A DNA stretch of 64,000 nt from Bauldia sp. (GTDB lineage: Bacteria; Pseudomonadota; Alphaproteobacteria; Rhizobiales; Kaistiaceae): assembly GCA_026126065.1 (NCBI GenBank), contig JAHCJY010000001.1, positions 186,001 to 250,000 on the forward strand, given 5' to 3'. Under the pieces are notes generated by a model that saw nothing but the letters and a program-made list of their open reading frames with translations, ran no database searches and was not told where the DNA came from. Positions 7,058-15,483 of this stretch are shown here, in pieces; the first letter of the stretch is position 1, and the number at the start of each line of letters is the position of its first letter. The position numbers and the translations under genes were made by a program.

Positions 7058-8703
7058 CCGACCGCGCGCGGAAGCCGGCGACGAGCGGCACGACGCTGCG
7101 CTGCCGCGGCTGGCGCCAGGAAGGCCTGCTCCGGCTGCTGGAGAACGTGCTGGCCGTCGGCGAGGACCCGGAAAACCTCATCGTCTACGCCGCGCTCGGC
7201 AAGGCCGCGCGGGACTGGGCTTCGCACGATGCCATCGTCGCCGCCCTGAAAACCATCGAGGACGGCGAGACCCTGCTCGTCCAGTCCGGCAGGCCGATCG
7301 GCGTCCTGAAGACCCATCCCGGCGCGCCGGTCGTCATCATGGCCAACTGCAACATCGTCGGGCAGTGGGCGAAGGCCGAGGTCTTCTACGAGCTGGAGAA
7401 GAAGGGCCTCATCGTCTGGGGCGGGCTGACGGCGGGCGACTGGCAGTACATCGGCTCGCAGGGCGTCATCCAGGGCACCTACGAAATCTTCATGCGCGTC
7501 GCAGCGCGGCTCGGCGTGACCGATCTCGCGGGAAAATTCGTGCTCACCGCCGGGCTCGGCGGCATGGGCGGCTCGCAGCCGCTGGCCGGCCGGATGGCAA
7601 ACGCGGCGATCCTCTGCGTCGAGGTCGACGAGACCCGCATCCGCCGTCGGATGGAGATCGGCTATCTCGAGCACCACGCGCCGGACCTCGAGACAGCGCT
7701 CCGCCTCATCCGGGCCGCGCAGGCGGAGAAGCGGCCGATCTCCGTCGGCCTTCTCGGCAATGCCGCGGACGTCTATCCGGAGATTCTGGCGCGCGGGATC
7801 GTACCCGATGTCGTGACCGACCAGACCTCGGCGCACGACCTCGTCTATGGCTACGTCCCGTCCGGCTTCTCGCTCGGTGAGGTGCGGGCCCTGCGGACCA
7901 GCGATCCCGAGCGCCTGATGGCGGCCTCGACCGCCTCGATCGTCCGCCACGTCCGGGCGATGCTCGGCTTCCACCATGCCGGCGCCGTCGTGTTCGACAA
8001 CGGCAACCTCATCCGGACCCAGGCGCAGCGCGGCGGCGTTGCGGACGCGTTCGATATCCCGATCTTCACCGAGGCGTTCCTGCGGCCGCTCTTCGCGCAG
8101 GCGATCGGCCCGTTCCGCTGGATCTGCCTCTCGGGCGACCCCGCCGACCAGGCGCGGATCGACGAACTCGTCCTTTCGCTGTTCCCCGACGACCGCAGCA
8201 TCCAGACCTGGATCGGCCTTGCCCGGAAACACATCCCGATCGAGGGTCTGCCGGCGCGCATCGCCTGGCTCGGCCACGGCGCGCGCACGGAGCTCGCGCT
8301 TGCGGTGAACCGCTTGGTCGCGAACGGAGAACTCAGGGCGCCGGTCGCCTTCACGCGCGATCACCTCGACGCCGGCGCGATGGCGCACCCCAACATCATG
8401 ACGGAGCGGATGAAGGACGGCTCCGACGCCATCGCCGACTGGCCGCTCCTCAACGCGATGCTGATGGCAAGCTCCAAGGCCGACCTCGTGGCGGTCCACT
8501 CCGGCGGCGGCGGTTATGCCGGCTACATGACGAGCGCCGGCGTGACGCTGGTGGCCGACGGCAGCGCCGAGGCGGAGACGAGGCTGCGCGTGGCGCTCAC
8601 CAACGACACGGCGCTGGGCATCCTTCGCTATGCGGATGCGGGGTACGAGGAGTCGTTCGCGGCGGCGGAGCGGGCGGGGATGACGGCGCGGCTGGTCGAG
8701 TAG
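7054..8703 (+). CDS. Urocanase-family hydratase, probable thiourocanate hydratase
   Basis: 549 aa, full-length urocanase fold with an NAD+-type core (LTAGLGGMGGSQPL, DQTSAHD, NGNLIRTQA, GPFRWICLSGDP). The family signature QGLPARxCW reads EGLPARIAW here: the active-site cysteine is Ala404. Further substrate-pocket changes are HPNIMTE where urocanases have SPNRET, and HSGGGGYAGYMTSAG where they have HHGGGVGMGFSQHSG. With DUF917 and hydantoin-cleaving partners, this fits hydration of thiourocanate rather than urocanate, so hutU would be a misleading name. Last gene of the operon, ATGA overlap with DUF917. No histidase, ergothionase or HutC regulator is nearby. Confidence 0.85.
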   Translation: MTDRARKPATSGTTLRCRGWRQEGLLRLLENVLAVGEDPENLIVYAALGKAARDWASHDAIVAALKTIEDGETLLVQSGRPIGVLKTHPGAPVVIMANCNIVGQWAKAEVFYELEKKGLIVWGGLTAGDWQYIGSQGVIQGTYEIFMRVAARLGVTDLAGKFVLTAGLGGMGGSQPLAGRMANAAILCVEVDETRIRRRMEIGYLEHHAPDLETALRLIRAAQAEKRPISVGLLGNAADVYPEILARGIVPDVVTDQTSAHDLVYGYVPSGFSLGEVRALRTSDPERLMAASTASIVRHVRAMLGFHHAGAVVFDNGNLIRTQAQRGGVADAFDIPIFTEAFLRPLFAQAIGPFRWICLSGDPADQARIDELVLSLFPDDRSIQTWIGLARKHIPIEGLPARIAWLGHGARTELALAVNRLVANGELRAPVAFTRDHLDAGAMAHPNIMTERMKDGSDAIADWPLLNAMLMASSKADLVAVHSGGGGYAGYMTSAGVTLVADGSAEAETRLRVALTNDTALGILRYADAGYEESFAAAERAGMTARLVE

Positions 8704-8731
8704 CCGTTACGACCTCTTGCCCCTTCACCTC

Positions 8732-8853
8732 GTCATTGCCGGGCTTGACCCGGCAACCCATGATGACGCGCCCAAACCACTCCCCTTTTGGCAGCCGGTA
8801 GCCACGTCGCGGGGCCAGTCATCATGGGTCCCCGGGTCGAGCCCGGGGATGAC
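8732..8853. repeat. Inverted pair of REP-like palindromic repeats
   Basis: Two 36-base elements, 8732-8767 and 8818-8853, are near-perfect reverse complements of each other; each also holds its own internal palindrome (GCCGGGC...GACCCGGC and CCCGGGTC...GAGCCCGGGG). They flank a 50-base spacer between the convergent urocanase-like and DMT transporter genes. Such elements are common multi-copy intergenic repeats in alphaproteobacteria and may act as a bidirectional transcription or exonuclease stop. Confidence 0.8.
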
Positions 8854-8891
8854 GGGGTGAAGTTGGTTGGGACCACGACTCCCGAAGCCCG

Positions 8892-9788
8892 CTACAGCTT
8901 CCGCAGCAAGAACGCCTTCGGCAGCTTTGCGCTCGGCCGGACCGCGATGACGAACACGCCCAGCAGCGCGAGGACACCGCCGACGATCATGAGCGGCGTC
9001 ACGCTGTCGCCGGTCAGGGCGACGCCGAGCGAGACGGTGAAGATCGGGGTCATCAGCGTGAGCGGCGCCACGAGGTTGGCCTCGTATTTCTGCAGCATGC
9101 GGAAGTAGATCGTGTGCGCGCCGACGGAGACGACGAGCGCCGCAAAGGCGAGGATGCCGAGGGCCTCCCAGCCATAATTGCCGTCCGGGATCGCGTTCCA
9201 TTCGAAGCCGGCCGAGAGCGGGGTGAGGACGACGAAGCCGGTGACGCCGGACCACGCCTGGAGCCGCAGCGGGTTCGCCTCGGGAAGCTGCTTGAGCAGA
9301 ATTGCGCCGACCGCGCCAACCAGGCACGACACGGCGACGAGGATGACGCCGGTGGTTAGGATGAGCCCCGTCGGCGACCAGAGCGCCATCGTGACGCCGA
9401 CGAAGGCAAGCGCGATGCCCGTGCCGCGCCGCCAGTGGACGCGCTCGCCCAGGAAGATGATGCCGAGAATGGCGGTGAGCGGCGCCGACAGGAGGCTGAT
9501 GATGCCGGCGGTCGACGGATCGGTCGTCTGGAGGGCGATGAACATCAGCGCGAACCCGCCGCTGCCGAGCATGAAGACGGCGACGACCAGCCGGCCGAGC
9601 GGACGCGGTACCGGGAGGAGCCACGGCGACAGCGCCAGCATCACCAGGATGGACCGCGCCGCAGCGTAGAGGAGCGGCGGCACCGCAAGGTGATCGACCA
9701 CGTACTTGCTCGCCACGACGTTCAGCGCCCAGACGAAACAGACGCCGACGAAGACCACGAGATCCCGCGGCTGCATGTGCATGTGCAT
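8892..9788 (-). CDS. DMT/EamA-family transporter
   Basis: 298 aa with ten predicted membrane segments arranged as two EamA repeats (first around residues 5-135, second around 145-290; second half starts with [11 protein letters not shown] and ends in a [16 protein letters not shown] segment). Drug/metabolite transporter superfamily; substrate cannot be told from sequence. Three in-frame ATGs (9788, 9782, 9776) lie together in the repeated MHMHM start; further upstream the frame is open but low quality and runs into the truA start, so I begin at 9788. Diverges from truA. Confidence 0.88.
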   Translation of the reverse strand: MHMHMQPRDLVVFVGVCFVWALNVVASKYVVDHLAVPPLLYAAARSILVMLALSPWLLPVPRPLGRLVVAVFMLGSGGFALMFIALQTTDPSTAGIISLLSAPLTAILGIIFLGERVHWRRGTGIALAFVGVTMALWSPTGLILTTGVILVAVSCLVGAVGAILLKQLPEANPLRLQAWSGVTGFVVLTPLSAGFEWNAIPDGNYGWEALGILAFAALVVSVGAHTIYFRMLQKYEANLVAPLTLMTPIFTVSLGVALTGDSVTPLMIVGGVLALLGVFVIAVRPSAKLPKAFLLRKL

Positions 9789-9912
9789 GGGCGGGTATCT
9801 ATCAGAGTCTTCGAGCTGTCGGCGTGCCGCAACGCAACCCCGCCATGTCCACACGCAGGTATTTCGTCCGCTCGACGGCTCAGCGCCGCTGTGGGACAAG
9901 CCGCGAGACGCC

Positions 9913-10716
9913 ATGCCCCGCTACCGCATCACCATCGAATACGACGGCACCGGCTTCTTCGGCTGGCAGCGCCAGGCCGGCCAGGCCTCCGTGCAGGGCG
10001 CCATCGAGGCGGCGCTGCTGTCCCTGACGCAGGAGAGCGTTGCCATCCGCGGCGCGGGGCGCACGGATGCGGGCGTGCACGCACTCGGCCAGGTGGCGCA
10101 TTTCGACCTCGTGCGGCCGCAGACGGCGCGGACGATCCGCGATGGCCTCAATGCCCATCTCCGGCCGCACCGGATCGCGGTGCTCGCGGCGGAGGAGGTG
10201 CCGGAAAGCTTCGACGCGCGCTTCTCGGCGACGGCACGGCACTACCTCTACCGCATCCTCGACCGGCGGCCGCCGCCGGCGCTCGCCCGCGACCGCGTCT
10301 GGCACATGATGCGGCCGCTCGACGTCGTGGCGATGGCCGAAGGCGCGGCCATGCTCATCGGCAACCACGACTTCACGACCTTTCGGGCGGCGGAGTGCCA
10401 GGCGAAGTCGCCCGTGAAGACGCTCGACAAGCTCGACGTTTCGCGCCGCGGCGAGGAGGTCCATATCGAAGCGTCGGCGCGGTCGTTCCTGCATAGCCAG
10501 GTGCGCTCGATGGTCGGCTCGCTGGTCAAGGCGGGACTCGGCGACTGGCCGCCGGCGCGGATCGGAGCGGCGCTCGCGGCGCGGGACCGGCGGGAATGCG
10601 GTCCGCTCGCGCCGCCGTACGGACTCTATCTCGTCGCGGTCGACTATGCGGCGTCAGACGTGGATCAGCCCGGACGTGGCGGCGTCGATGATCCAGCCGA
10701 GGACGAGGCTGAGTAG
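9913..10716 (+). CDS. truA: tRNA pseudouridine(38-40) synthase TruA
   Basis: 267 aa, normal length. Starts [25 protein letters not shown], has the catalytic GRTDAGVHA motif with Asp52 as nucleophile, then the DFTTFRA and [14 protein letters not shown] segments of the family. It makes pseudouridine at positions 38-40 in the anticodon stem-loop of tRNAs. ATG 9913 starts the conserved domain; the frame is open further upstream but lies in the divergent promoter region. Its last 63 bases overlap the convergent membrane protein gene. Confidence 0.96.
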   Translation: MPRYRITIEYDGTGFFGWQRQAGQASVQGAIEAALLSLTQESVAIRGAGRTDAGVHALGQVAHFDLVRPQTARTIRDGLNAHLRPHRIAVLAAEEVPESFDARFSATARHYLYRILDRRPPPALARDRVWHMMRPLDVVAMAEGAAMLIGNHDFTTFRAAECQAKSPVKTLDKLDVSRRGEEVHIEASARSFLHSQVRSMVGSLVKAGLGDWPPARIGAALAARDRRECGPLAPPYGLYLVAVDYAASDVDQPGRGGVDDPAEDEAE

Positions 10717-11241
10717 GACCACGGCGGCCGCCCGCACGATTCCGATGTCGAGCGCCCGGCGTGCGGCGACGAACAGGAACCGGACGACGAGGAACAGGAC
10801 CGTGAGCGAGAGGATGCCGCCGACCTCGCCGAGACTGCCGCCCGCCGTGGGGAACGGCGAGATGGCGGCATAGGCGATCGCGACGAGGACGGATCCCCAG
10901 TTCCGCGCGATGACGAAGCGCTGGTACGTTGCGGTGATGCCGAGCGGCCTGCGCAGGAGCGCGAGGACGAGCGGCAGCGCGACCCAGGCCAGCGCCAGCG
11001 CGACGATGCGGCTGAGCCATGCCGTCTCTTCTCCCAGGATCACCCCGCCGGGAATCGCCACCGCATCGCCCTGCCGGAAAGCGATCTCGATCGCGTAGAA
11101 CGGCAGCGCGATAAAGAAGGCCGCGAAGGAGCGGAAGAGGGCCGCGCGGCCGGTGGAAAAGCCTTCCAGCGACTCCGGGCGGTCGAGGAAGAGGAGCCAC
11201 GCGGCGCGGAGGGAGCGACGGGCTTCAGCGAGGAAGGTCAC
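10654..11241 (-). CDS. Membrane protein of unknown function
   Basis: 195 aa from GTG 11241. About five hydrophobic helices follow an N-terminal segment [21 protein letters not shown] and a conserved-looking [16 protein letters not shown] turn. I know similar uncharacterised proteins from Rhizobiales but no function. An ATG at 11316 would add 25 residues, but that stretch lies on a perfect GC hairpin and reads as intergenic repeat, so I prefer GTG 11241. The 3' end overlaps convergent truA by 63 bases. It follows dapE on the same strand after a 230-base gap. Confidence 0.7.
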   Translation of the reverse strand: MTFLAEARRSLRAAWLLFLDRPESLEGFSTGRAALFRSFAAFFIALPFYAIEIAFRQGDAVAIPGGVILGEETAWLSRIVALALAWVALPLVLALLRRPLGITATYQRFVIARNWGSVLVAIAYAAISPFPTAGGSLGEVGGILSLTVLFLVVRFLFVAARRALDIGIVRAAAVVLLSLVLGWIIDAATSGLIHV

Positions 11242-11293
11242 GGGGCGGCCTGCCCCAATATCGCCCGCTGCGGCGTTCCACCCGATCTCGCCA

Positions 11294-11311
11294 CCCCGGC
11301 GAAAGCCGGGG
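11294..11311. repeat. GC-rich hairpin in dapE downstream spacer
   Basis: Perfect 7-bp stem CCCCGGC / GCCGGGG closed by GAAA. It is in the spacer between dapE and the downstream membrane protein gene and has no T-run, so it looks like a repeat-family palindrome or processing/pausing site more than a classical terminator. Confidence 0.5.
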
Positions 11312-11470
11312 CCCATGGTGAGTCTTCCGTCGCTTCGGTGGCCCCATCGGTCCCTGCCTTCGAGCTTGCGCCGAGATGATCGGCGAGGGGACGCGCCAGC
11401 CGCTCATTCACTTGCTCCTGCGCCGGGACGGCGACGAGGAAGGTTGGTGAGGTACGCATCGACGGGCCGG

Positions 11471-12622
11471 CTAGTCCGTGCCGAAATAGCGGTCGAGGAA
11501 GCGGCGGTAGATCCTCGTAAGGGTGTGAAGGTCGGCGACCGGGACCTGCTCGTCGATCCGGTGGATCGTCTTGGCGACGAGGCCGAATTCCACGACCGGG
11601 CAATAATCCTTGATGAAGCGCGCATCGGAAGTACCGCCGCTGGTCGACCGCTCCGGCCGCATGCCGGTGACTTCCTCGATCGCAGCGAGGAGCGGGTCGA
11701 CGAGTGCGCCGGCATCGGTGAAGAAGGCCGGACTGTTGAAGCGCTCGAAGGCGAGGTGGTAGCCGCCCGGATGCACGCCATCGAGGATGGTGCGGATGCG
11801 GGCCGTGAGCGTCTCGTAGGTCCAGCGGTCGGTGAAGCGGATGTTGAACTTGGCCGTGCCGGACGCCGGGATGACGTTGAAGGCGCGGTTGCCGACGTCG
11901 ATCGAAGTGATCTCGAGGTTCGAGCGCTGAAAGCGCTCGCTGCCCTCGTCGAAGCGCTCGGCGATGAGCGCGTTCACCAGCGCCACGAGCCGCGGCAGCG
12001 GGTTGTCGGCGTTGTGCGGGTGGGCGACGTGGCCCTGGCGCCCGGTGACGGTGATGGTGCCGGAAACGCTGCCGCGCCGGCCGACCTTGATCGCCTCGCC
12101 GATCGACTCGGGATTGGTCGGCTCGCCGACGATCGCGGCATCGAACCGGTGCCCGCGCTCGGCCGCCCATTGCAGGAGCTTCACCGTGCCGTTGACGGCG
12201 GGGCCTTCCTCGTCGCCCGTGATGAGGAAGGAGATCGTCCCACGGCGTGGCTTCTCGGCCAGCCAGTCGAGGGTGGCCGCCAGGAAGCAGGCGATGCCGC
12301 CCTTCATGTCGGCCGAGCCGCGGCCGTAGAGGATGCCGCCATCGATCGCGCCGGAGAACGGCGGGTGCGTCCAGCGTTCCTCGGGGCCGGTCGGCACGAC
12401 GTCGGTGTGGCCGGCGAACATGAGGTGCGGCCCGCCCGCGCCCGTGAAGGCGAAAAGGTTTTCCACGTCGGGCGTTCCGGTCTCGGAGAAGACAGGGCGG
12501 TCCACCGCGAAGCCGGCCGCGGTAAGCACACGCTCGAGGTAGGCGAGCGCCCCGCCTTCCGCGGGCGTCACGGACGGGCAGCGGACGAGGTCCTGCAGGA
12601 TGGCGACGGGATCGGCGGGCAT
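11471..12622 (-). CDS. dapE: Succinyl-diaminopimelate desuccinylase DapE
   Basis: 383 aa M20 metallohydrolase, normal length. Motifs in order: VRCPSVTPAEGG, FAGHTDVVPTG (metal His), YGRGSADMKGG (bridging Asp), ITGDEEGPAVNGT (catalytic and metal Glu), VGEPTN, GHVAHPH, and TSGGTSDARF near the C-terminus. It releases succinate from N-succinyl-LL-diaminopimelate in lysine and peptidoglycan precursor synthesis. dapD lies 1.9 kb upstream on the same strand, separated by DUF805 and outer-membrane genes. Confidence 0.96.
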   Translation of the reverse strand: MPADPVAILQDLVRCPSVTPAEGGALAYLERVLTAAGFAVDRPVFSETGTPDVENLFAFTGAGGPHLMFAGHTDVVPTGPEERWTHPPFSGAIDGGILYGRGSADMKGGIACFLAATLDWLAEKPRRGTISFLITGDEEGPAVNGTVKLLQWAAERGHRFDAAIVGEPTNPESIGEAIKVGRRGSVSGTITVTGRQGHVAHPHNADNPLPRLVALVNALIAERFDEGSERFQRSNLEITSIDVGNRAFNVIPASGTAKFNIRFTDRWTYETLTARIRTILDGVHPGGYHLAFERFNSPAFFTDAGALVDPLLAAIEEVTGMRPERSTSGGTSDARFIKDYCPVVEFGLVAKTIHRIDEQVPVADLHTLTRIYRRFLDRYFGTD

Positions 12623-12685
12623 GCAGCGGGCTCCTGGCGTGGCGGACCTTTGTCCGTCGCGCCGCGGAGCGTCAAGGCGGTGCCG

Positions 12686-13375
12686 CTATCGCGAGTCCGC
12701 GTCCGGCGGCGGGCTCCGGGACGGAGGCTGCTGCTGCGGCGGATAGGCCTGGTGCGGTGCGCCGGGATAGTTCCCCTGCGGATGGGCCGGGTACTGCGGC
12801 GCCTGCCCCGGATAGGGCTGACCCTGCGGCGGGAACTGGCCGGGATAGGGTGGCGGCTGCGGTCCGCCTGGCGCGCCGTAATACAGCATCGGGATCGGGT
12901 CCGAGCCGAAGCGGTTCGGACCGATGGTGCCACGAAGGCAGCCAAGTTCGACGAAGGCCCAGATGTAGAGGGCGAGTGCCGCGAGCATCAGGATGGCAGC
13001 GCTGCCGTTGGCGCCGCCATAGTAGTAGAGGCTGTCGCTGACCTGCGTCAGCGCGACGATCGACAGAACCCACGGCGCGACGAGCAGGAGCAGGACCCAC
13101 CAGCCGCTCTTGTCGCGATCGTGGAGTCGTTTGATCGTCACCGCCAGCTGAGACAGGAAGGCCACGACCCCGAACAGGATGTACAGGATTGCGGCGAAGC
13201 CGAGGTCGCTGAAGTTGAAGCGGCCGCTGGCAAAGTCCAGATACGCACCAGCGGTCAAGATGGAAATGATGACCGTGAAGACGATCGTCGCTCCGATATA
13301 GATCAGGATCGCGAGCCAGAATTTGCCGCGATTGATCCGACCCGTGAAGCCAAAAAGCACGTGACTTAAAGGCAT
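12686..13375 (-). CDS. DUF805 membrane protein with Pro/Gln-rich tail
   Basis: 229 aa. The DUF805 domain occupies about residues 1-150: FGFTGRINRGKFW start, four membrane helices, and KRLHDRDKSGWW motif after the second. After GCLRGTIGPNRFGSDP the chain continues as about 65 residues rich in Pro, Gln, Gly and Tyr, probably disordered and cytoplasmic. Function of DUF805 is not known. It lies 63 bases upstream of dapE on the same strand and downstream of a strong terminator, so it may start the dapE transcript. Confidence 0.88.
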   Translation of the reverse strand: MPLSHVLFGFTGRINRGKFWLAILIYIGATIVFTVIISILTAGAYLDFASGRFNFSDLGFAAILYILFGVVAFLSQLAVTIKRLHDRDKSGWWVLLLLVAPWVLSIVALTQVSDSLYYYGGANGSAAILMLAALALYIWAFVELGCLRGTIGPNRFGSDPIPMLYYGAPGGPQPPPYPGQFPPQGQPYPGQAPQYPAHPQGNYPGAPHQAYPPQQQPPSRSPPPDADSR

Positions 13376-13601
13376 GGAGTCCCCCCAGAAAGGATCTCAG
13401 CGCAGCGAACCTAGCGCTACGCGGGCGGCAGCGAAAGGCCGTTCTACCTGCGGCTGTGCGGAAACGGGGCCGATCGGGGCGTGTGCCCGGCCCAGTGTTG
13501 CGGGGGCTGACAGCGCCGGTCTTACGTGGATATGTCGGGGAGCAACTTGAACGAGGTCGGCCGCCTGCAAGGCGCCGCGGAACTGCTGCCGGCCAGGCGG
13601 C

Positions 13602-13636
13602 AAAACGAAAACGGGGGGCGCAAGCGCCCCCCGTTC
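13602..13636 (-). terminator. Rho-independent terminator of the outer-membrane protein gene
   Basis: On the minus strand a stem AACGGGGGGCGC / GCGCCCCCCGTT with a short TT-type loop is followed directly by TTTCGTTTTG. It lies 21 bases after the stop of the outer-membrane barrel gene. A textbook intrinsic terminator for a highly expressed gene. Confidence 0.88.
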
Positions 13637-13656
13637 CGTGAGTCGAAAAGCGAAGC

Positions 13657-14232
13657 CTAGCGCAGCGTGACGCCGAACTGGATCGAGTTGCCGATCGGGC
13701 CACCGCCGCCGAGGGCGCGGGCGTGGGTGAACTCGGAGAACATGTGGACGCGGTCGGTCAGCGCGAACTCGGCACCGCCGCCGACGGTCATGTAGGCAAC
13801 GCCAGGGCCGGCGGTGTAGCCGATGCCGGCCGTGCCGTAGGCAAGGAGGCGCTGGCCGCCGCCAATCAGGACACCGGCGCGGCTGTTTGCGTTGGCGTCA
13901 ATAGCGCCGATGAAGAGCGGCGCGCCGACGCCGACCGGGCTCGGAATGCTGGTGCGGACATTCACACCGGCAACGAAGCGGCTGCCGATCTGGAAGTCGT
14001 AGCCGCCGATGACGCCGAGGTTCTTGTAGTTCGGCGAATCGAACGGGACGAACGTGAAGGCGCCGAACGTGCCGAAATAGGCGCCGGTCCAGGTCGGCTG
14101 CGCGATGACCGGGGGAACGACGATCGGGGCCGGGGCCGGAACGATCGGGTAGATCACGTCGGCGGCGAGCGAGGCGGTCGTCATCGCCGAGAGGGCGACG
14201 ACGCCGGCGGCGAGGGTCTTGACGAGATTCAT
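13657..14232 (-). CDS. Outer-membrane beta-barrel protein (Omp25/Omp31-like)
   Basis: 191 aa. Signal peptide MNLVKTLAAGVVALSAMTTASLAA, cleaved before DVIYP. A short Pro-rich linker precedes WTGAYFGTFGAF, which resembles the start of small alphaproteobacterial barrel proteins (WTGxYxG). Alternating hydrophobic strands follow and the chain ends in QFGVTLR. Likely an eight-stranded surface barrel with a structural or adhesive role. It stands alone between its terminator and a 300-base upstream region carrying a direct repeat. Confidence 0.85.
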   Translation of the reverse strand: MNLVKTLAAGVVALSAMTTASLAADVIYPIVPAPAPIVVPPVIAQPTWTGAYFGTFGAFTFVPFDSPNYKNLGVIGGYDFQIGSRFVAGVNVRTSIPSPVGVGAPLFIGAIDANANSRAGVLIGGGQRLLAYGTAGIGYTAGPGVAYMTVGGGAEFALTDRVHMFSEFTHARALGGGGPIGNSIQFGVTLR

Positions 14233-14536
14233 TGGTAACTCCTGTGGGGGACAAGCAGCGAAACAACCCGGGGGGCGGGTTCATCCAGCCTTGCCTGTCG
14301 CGCTCTCTACGCGCGGGAATCTTACCGGGAAACCACCAGATCGGGTCGCGGTGCCTTTTGGCGTCGCCGTGTGCCGTGGCGGTCACACAATGCGGCTTTT
14401 TCCGGCCCGGATTCATACAATGCGGCAATAGCTTGTCGGACGAGTCTGCCAAACTACCGCAGGTTCCTCATGCCGTGCGAGGGCATCCGCCCAAGGGATG
14501 CCGGCACGTGGAGCAGACCAGAAAAACGCCCCGCCT
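14233..14536. other. Upstream region of the outer-membrane protein gene
   Basis: 304 bases between dapD (ends 14537) and the outer-membrane gene, with no believable gene. It is more AT-rich than its surroundings in parts, as expected for a promoter region, and carries the direct repeat listed separately. I could not assign -35/-10 boxes securely. Confidence 0.5.
14383..14426. promoter_or_regulatory. Direct repeat TCAYACAATGCGGC, possible operator
   Basis: Two 14-base copies, 14383-14396 (TCACACAATGCGGC) and 14413-14426 (TCATACAATGCGGC), differ at one base and start 30 bases apart, close to three helical turns. They lie 150-195 bases upstream of the outer-membrane barrel start. The phasing suggests paired binding sites for an activator or repressor, but no known consensus is recognised. 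Confidence 0.4.
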
Positions 14537-15388
14537 CTAGTCGCGGAGAAGTTCGTTGATGCTGGTCTTGGAGCGGGTGCGCTCGTCCACGCGCTTGACG
14601 ATTACGCAGCAGTAGAGCGAGGGGCCGGGGGAGCCGTCCGGGAGGGGCTTGCCGGGGAGCGCGCCGGAGACGACCACCGAATAGGCCGGGACGCGGCCCA
14701 TGTGGATCTCGCCGGTGGCGCGGTCGACGATCTTGGTCGAGGCGCCGATATAGACGCCCATCGAGAGCACCGAGCCTTCCTCGACAATGACGCCCTCCGC
14801 AACTTCGGCGCGGGCGCCGATGAAGCAATTGTCCTCGATGATGACCGGGCCGGCCTGGAGCGGCTCGAGCACGCCGCCGATGCCGGCGCCGCCCGAGACG
14901 TGGACGTTCTTGCCGATCTGGGCGCACGAGCCAACCGTCGCCCAGCCGTCGATCATCGAGCCGCTGTCGACATAGGCACCGAGATTGACGAAGGACGGCA
15001 GGAGCACCGCGCCGGGCGCGATATAGGCGGAGCGGCGGACGATCGAGCCGGGCGCGGCGCGGAAGCCCGCGGCCGCCCATTCCTTCTCACCCATGCCGGC
15101 GTACTTCGAATCCATCTTGTCGTACCAGCTCGCCCCGCCCGGCGCGCCGGCGATGAGGTGGTTCGGCGTCAGGCGGAAGTAGAGGAGGATGGCCTTCTTC
15201 AGCCATTGGTGCGTCAGCCACTGGCCGCCGATCTTCTCGGCGACGCGGACCGTGCCGCTGCCGAGGAGGTCGAGCGCGGCCTCGACCGCGTCACGGACCT
15301 CGCCCTTCGTGGTGTGGTCGATCGAAGCGCGGTTCTCGAATGCGGTGTCGATCGTCGCCTTGAGGCCGGAAGTGTCGGGCGTCGGCAT
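14537..15388 (-). CDS. dapD: Tetrahydrodipicolinate N-succinyltransferase DapD
   Basis: 283 aa, normal length. N-terminal helical domain, then the left-handed parallel beta-helix with hexapeptide repeats ([49 protein letters not shown]) typical of DapD trimers. Transfers succinate from succinyl-CoA to tetrahydrodipicolinate for diaminopimelate and lysine synthesis. The ATG start begins the expected [18 protein letters not shown] N-terminus. Confidence 0.96.
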   Translation of the reverse strand: MPTPDTSGLKATIDTAFENRASIDHTTKGEVRDAVEAALDLLGSGTVRVAEKIGGQWLTHQWLKKAILLYFRLTPNHLIAGAPGGASWYDKMDSKYAGMGEKEWAAAGFRAAPGSIVRRSAYIAPGAVLLPSFVNLGAYVDSGSMIDGWATVGSCAQIGKNVHVSGGAGIGGVLEPLQAGPVIIEDNCFIGARAEVAEGVIVEEGSVLSMGVYIGASTKIVDRATGEIHMGRVPAYSVVVSGALPGKPLPDGSPGPSLYCCVIVKRVDERTRSKTSINELLRD

Positions 15389-15483
15389 GATTTTCCGTTC
15401 CGTGGGAGGACGGCGGCGACCATAGGGAAGCAGCGCCGCCAGTCAATTCGCAGGCGGAGCATGACGCCCGCGCGTGACGCGGA

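Noticed and set aside
7054..8703. Classical histidine-utilisation hutU
   Set aside because: Active-site Cys replaced, altered pocket segments, and no hutH, hutI, hutG or hutC nearby; DUF917 and carbamoylase partners fit thiourocanate better.
14383..14426. Start of a CRISPR array
   Set aside because: Only two short repeats 30 bases apart, no further units and no cas genes.
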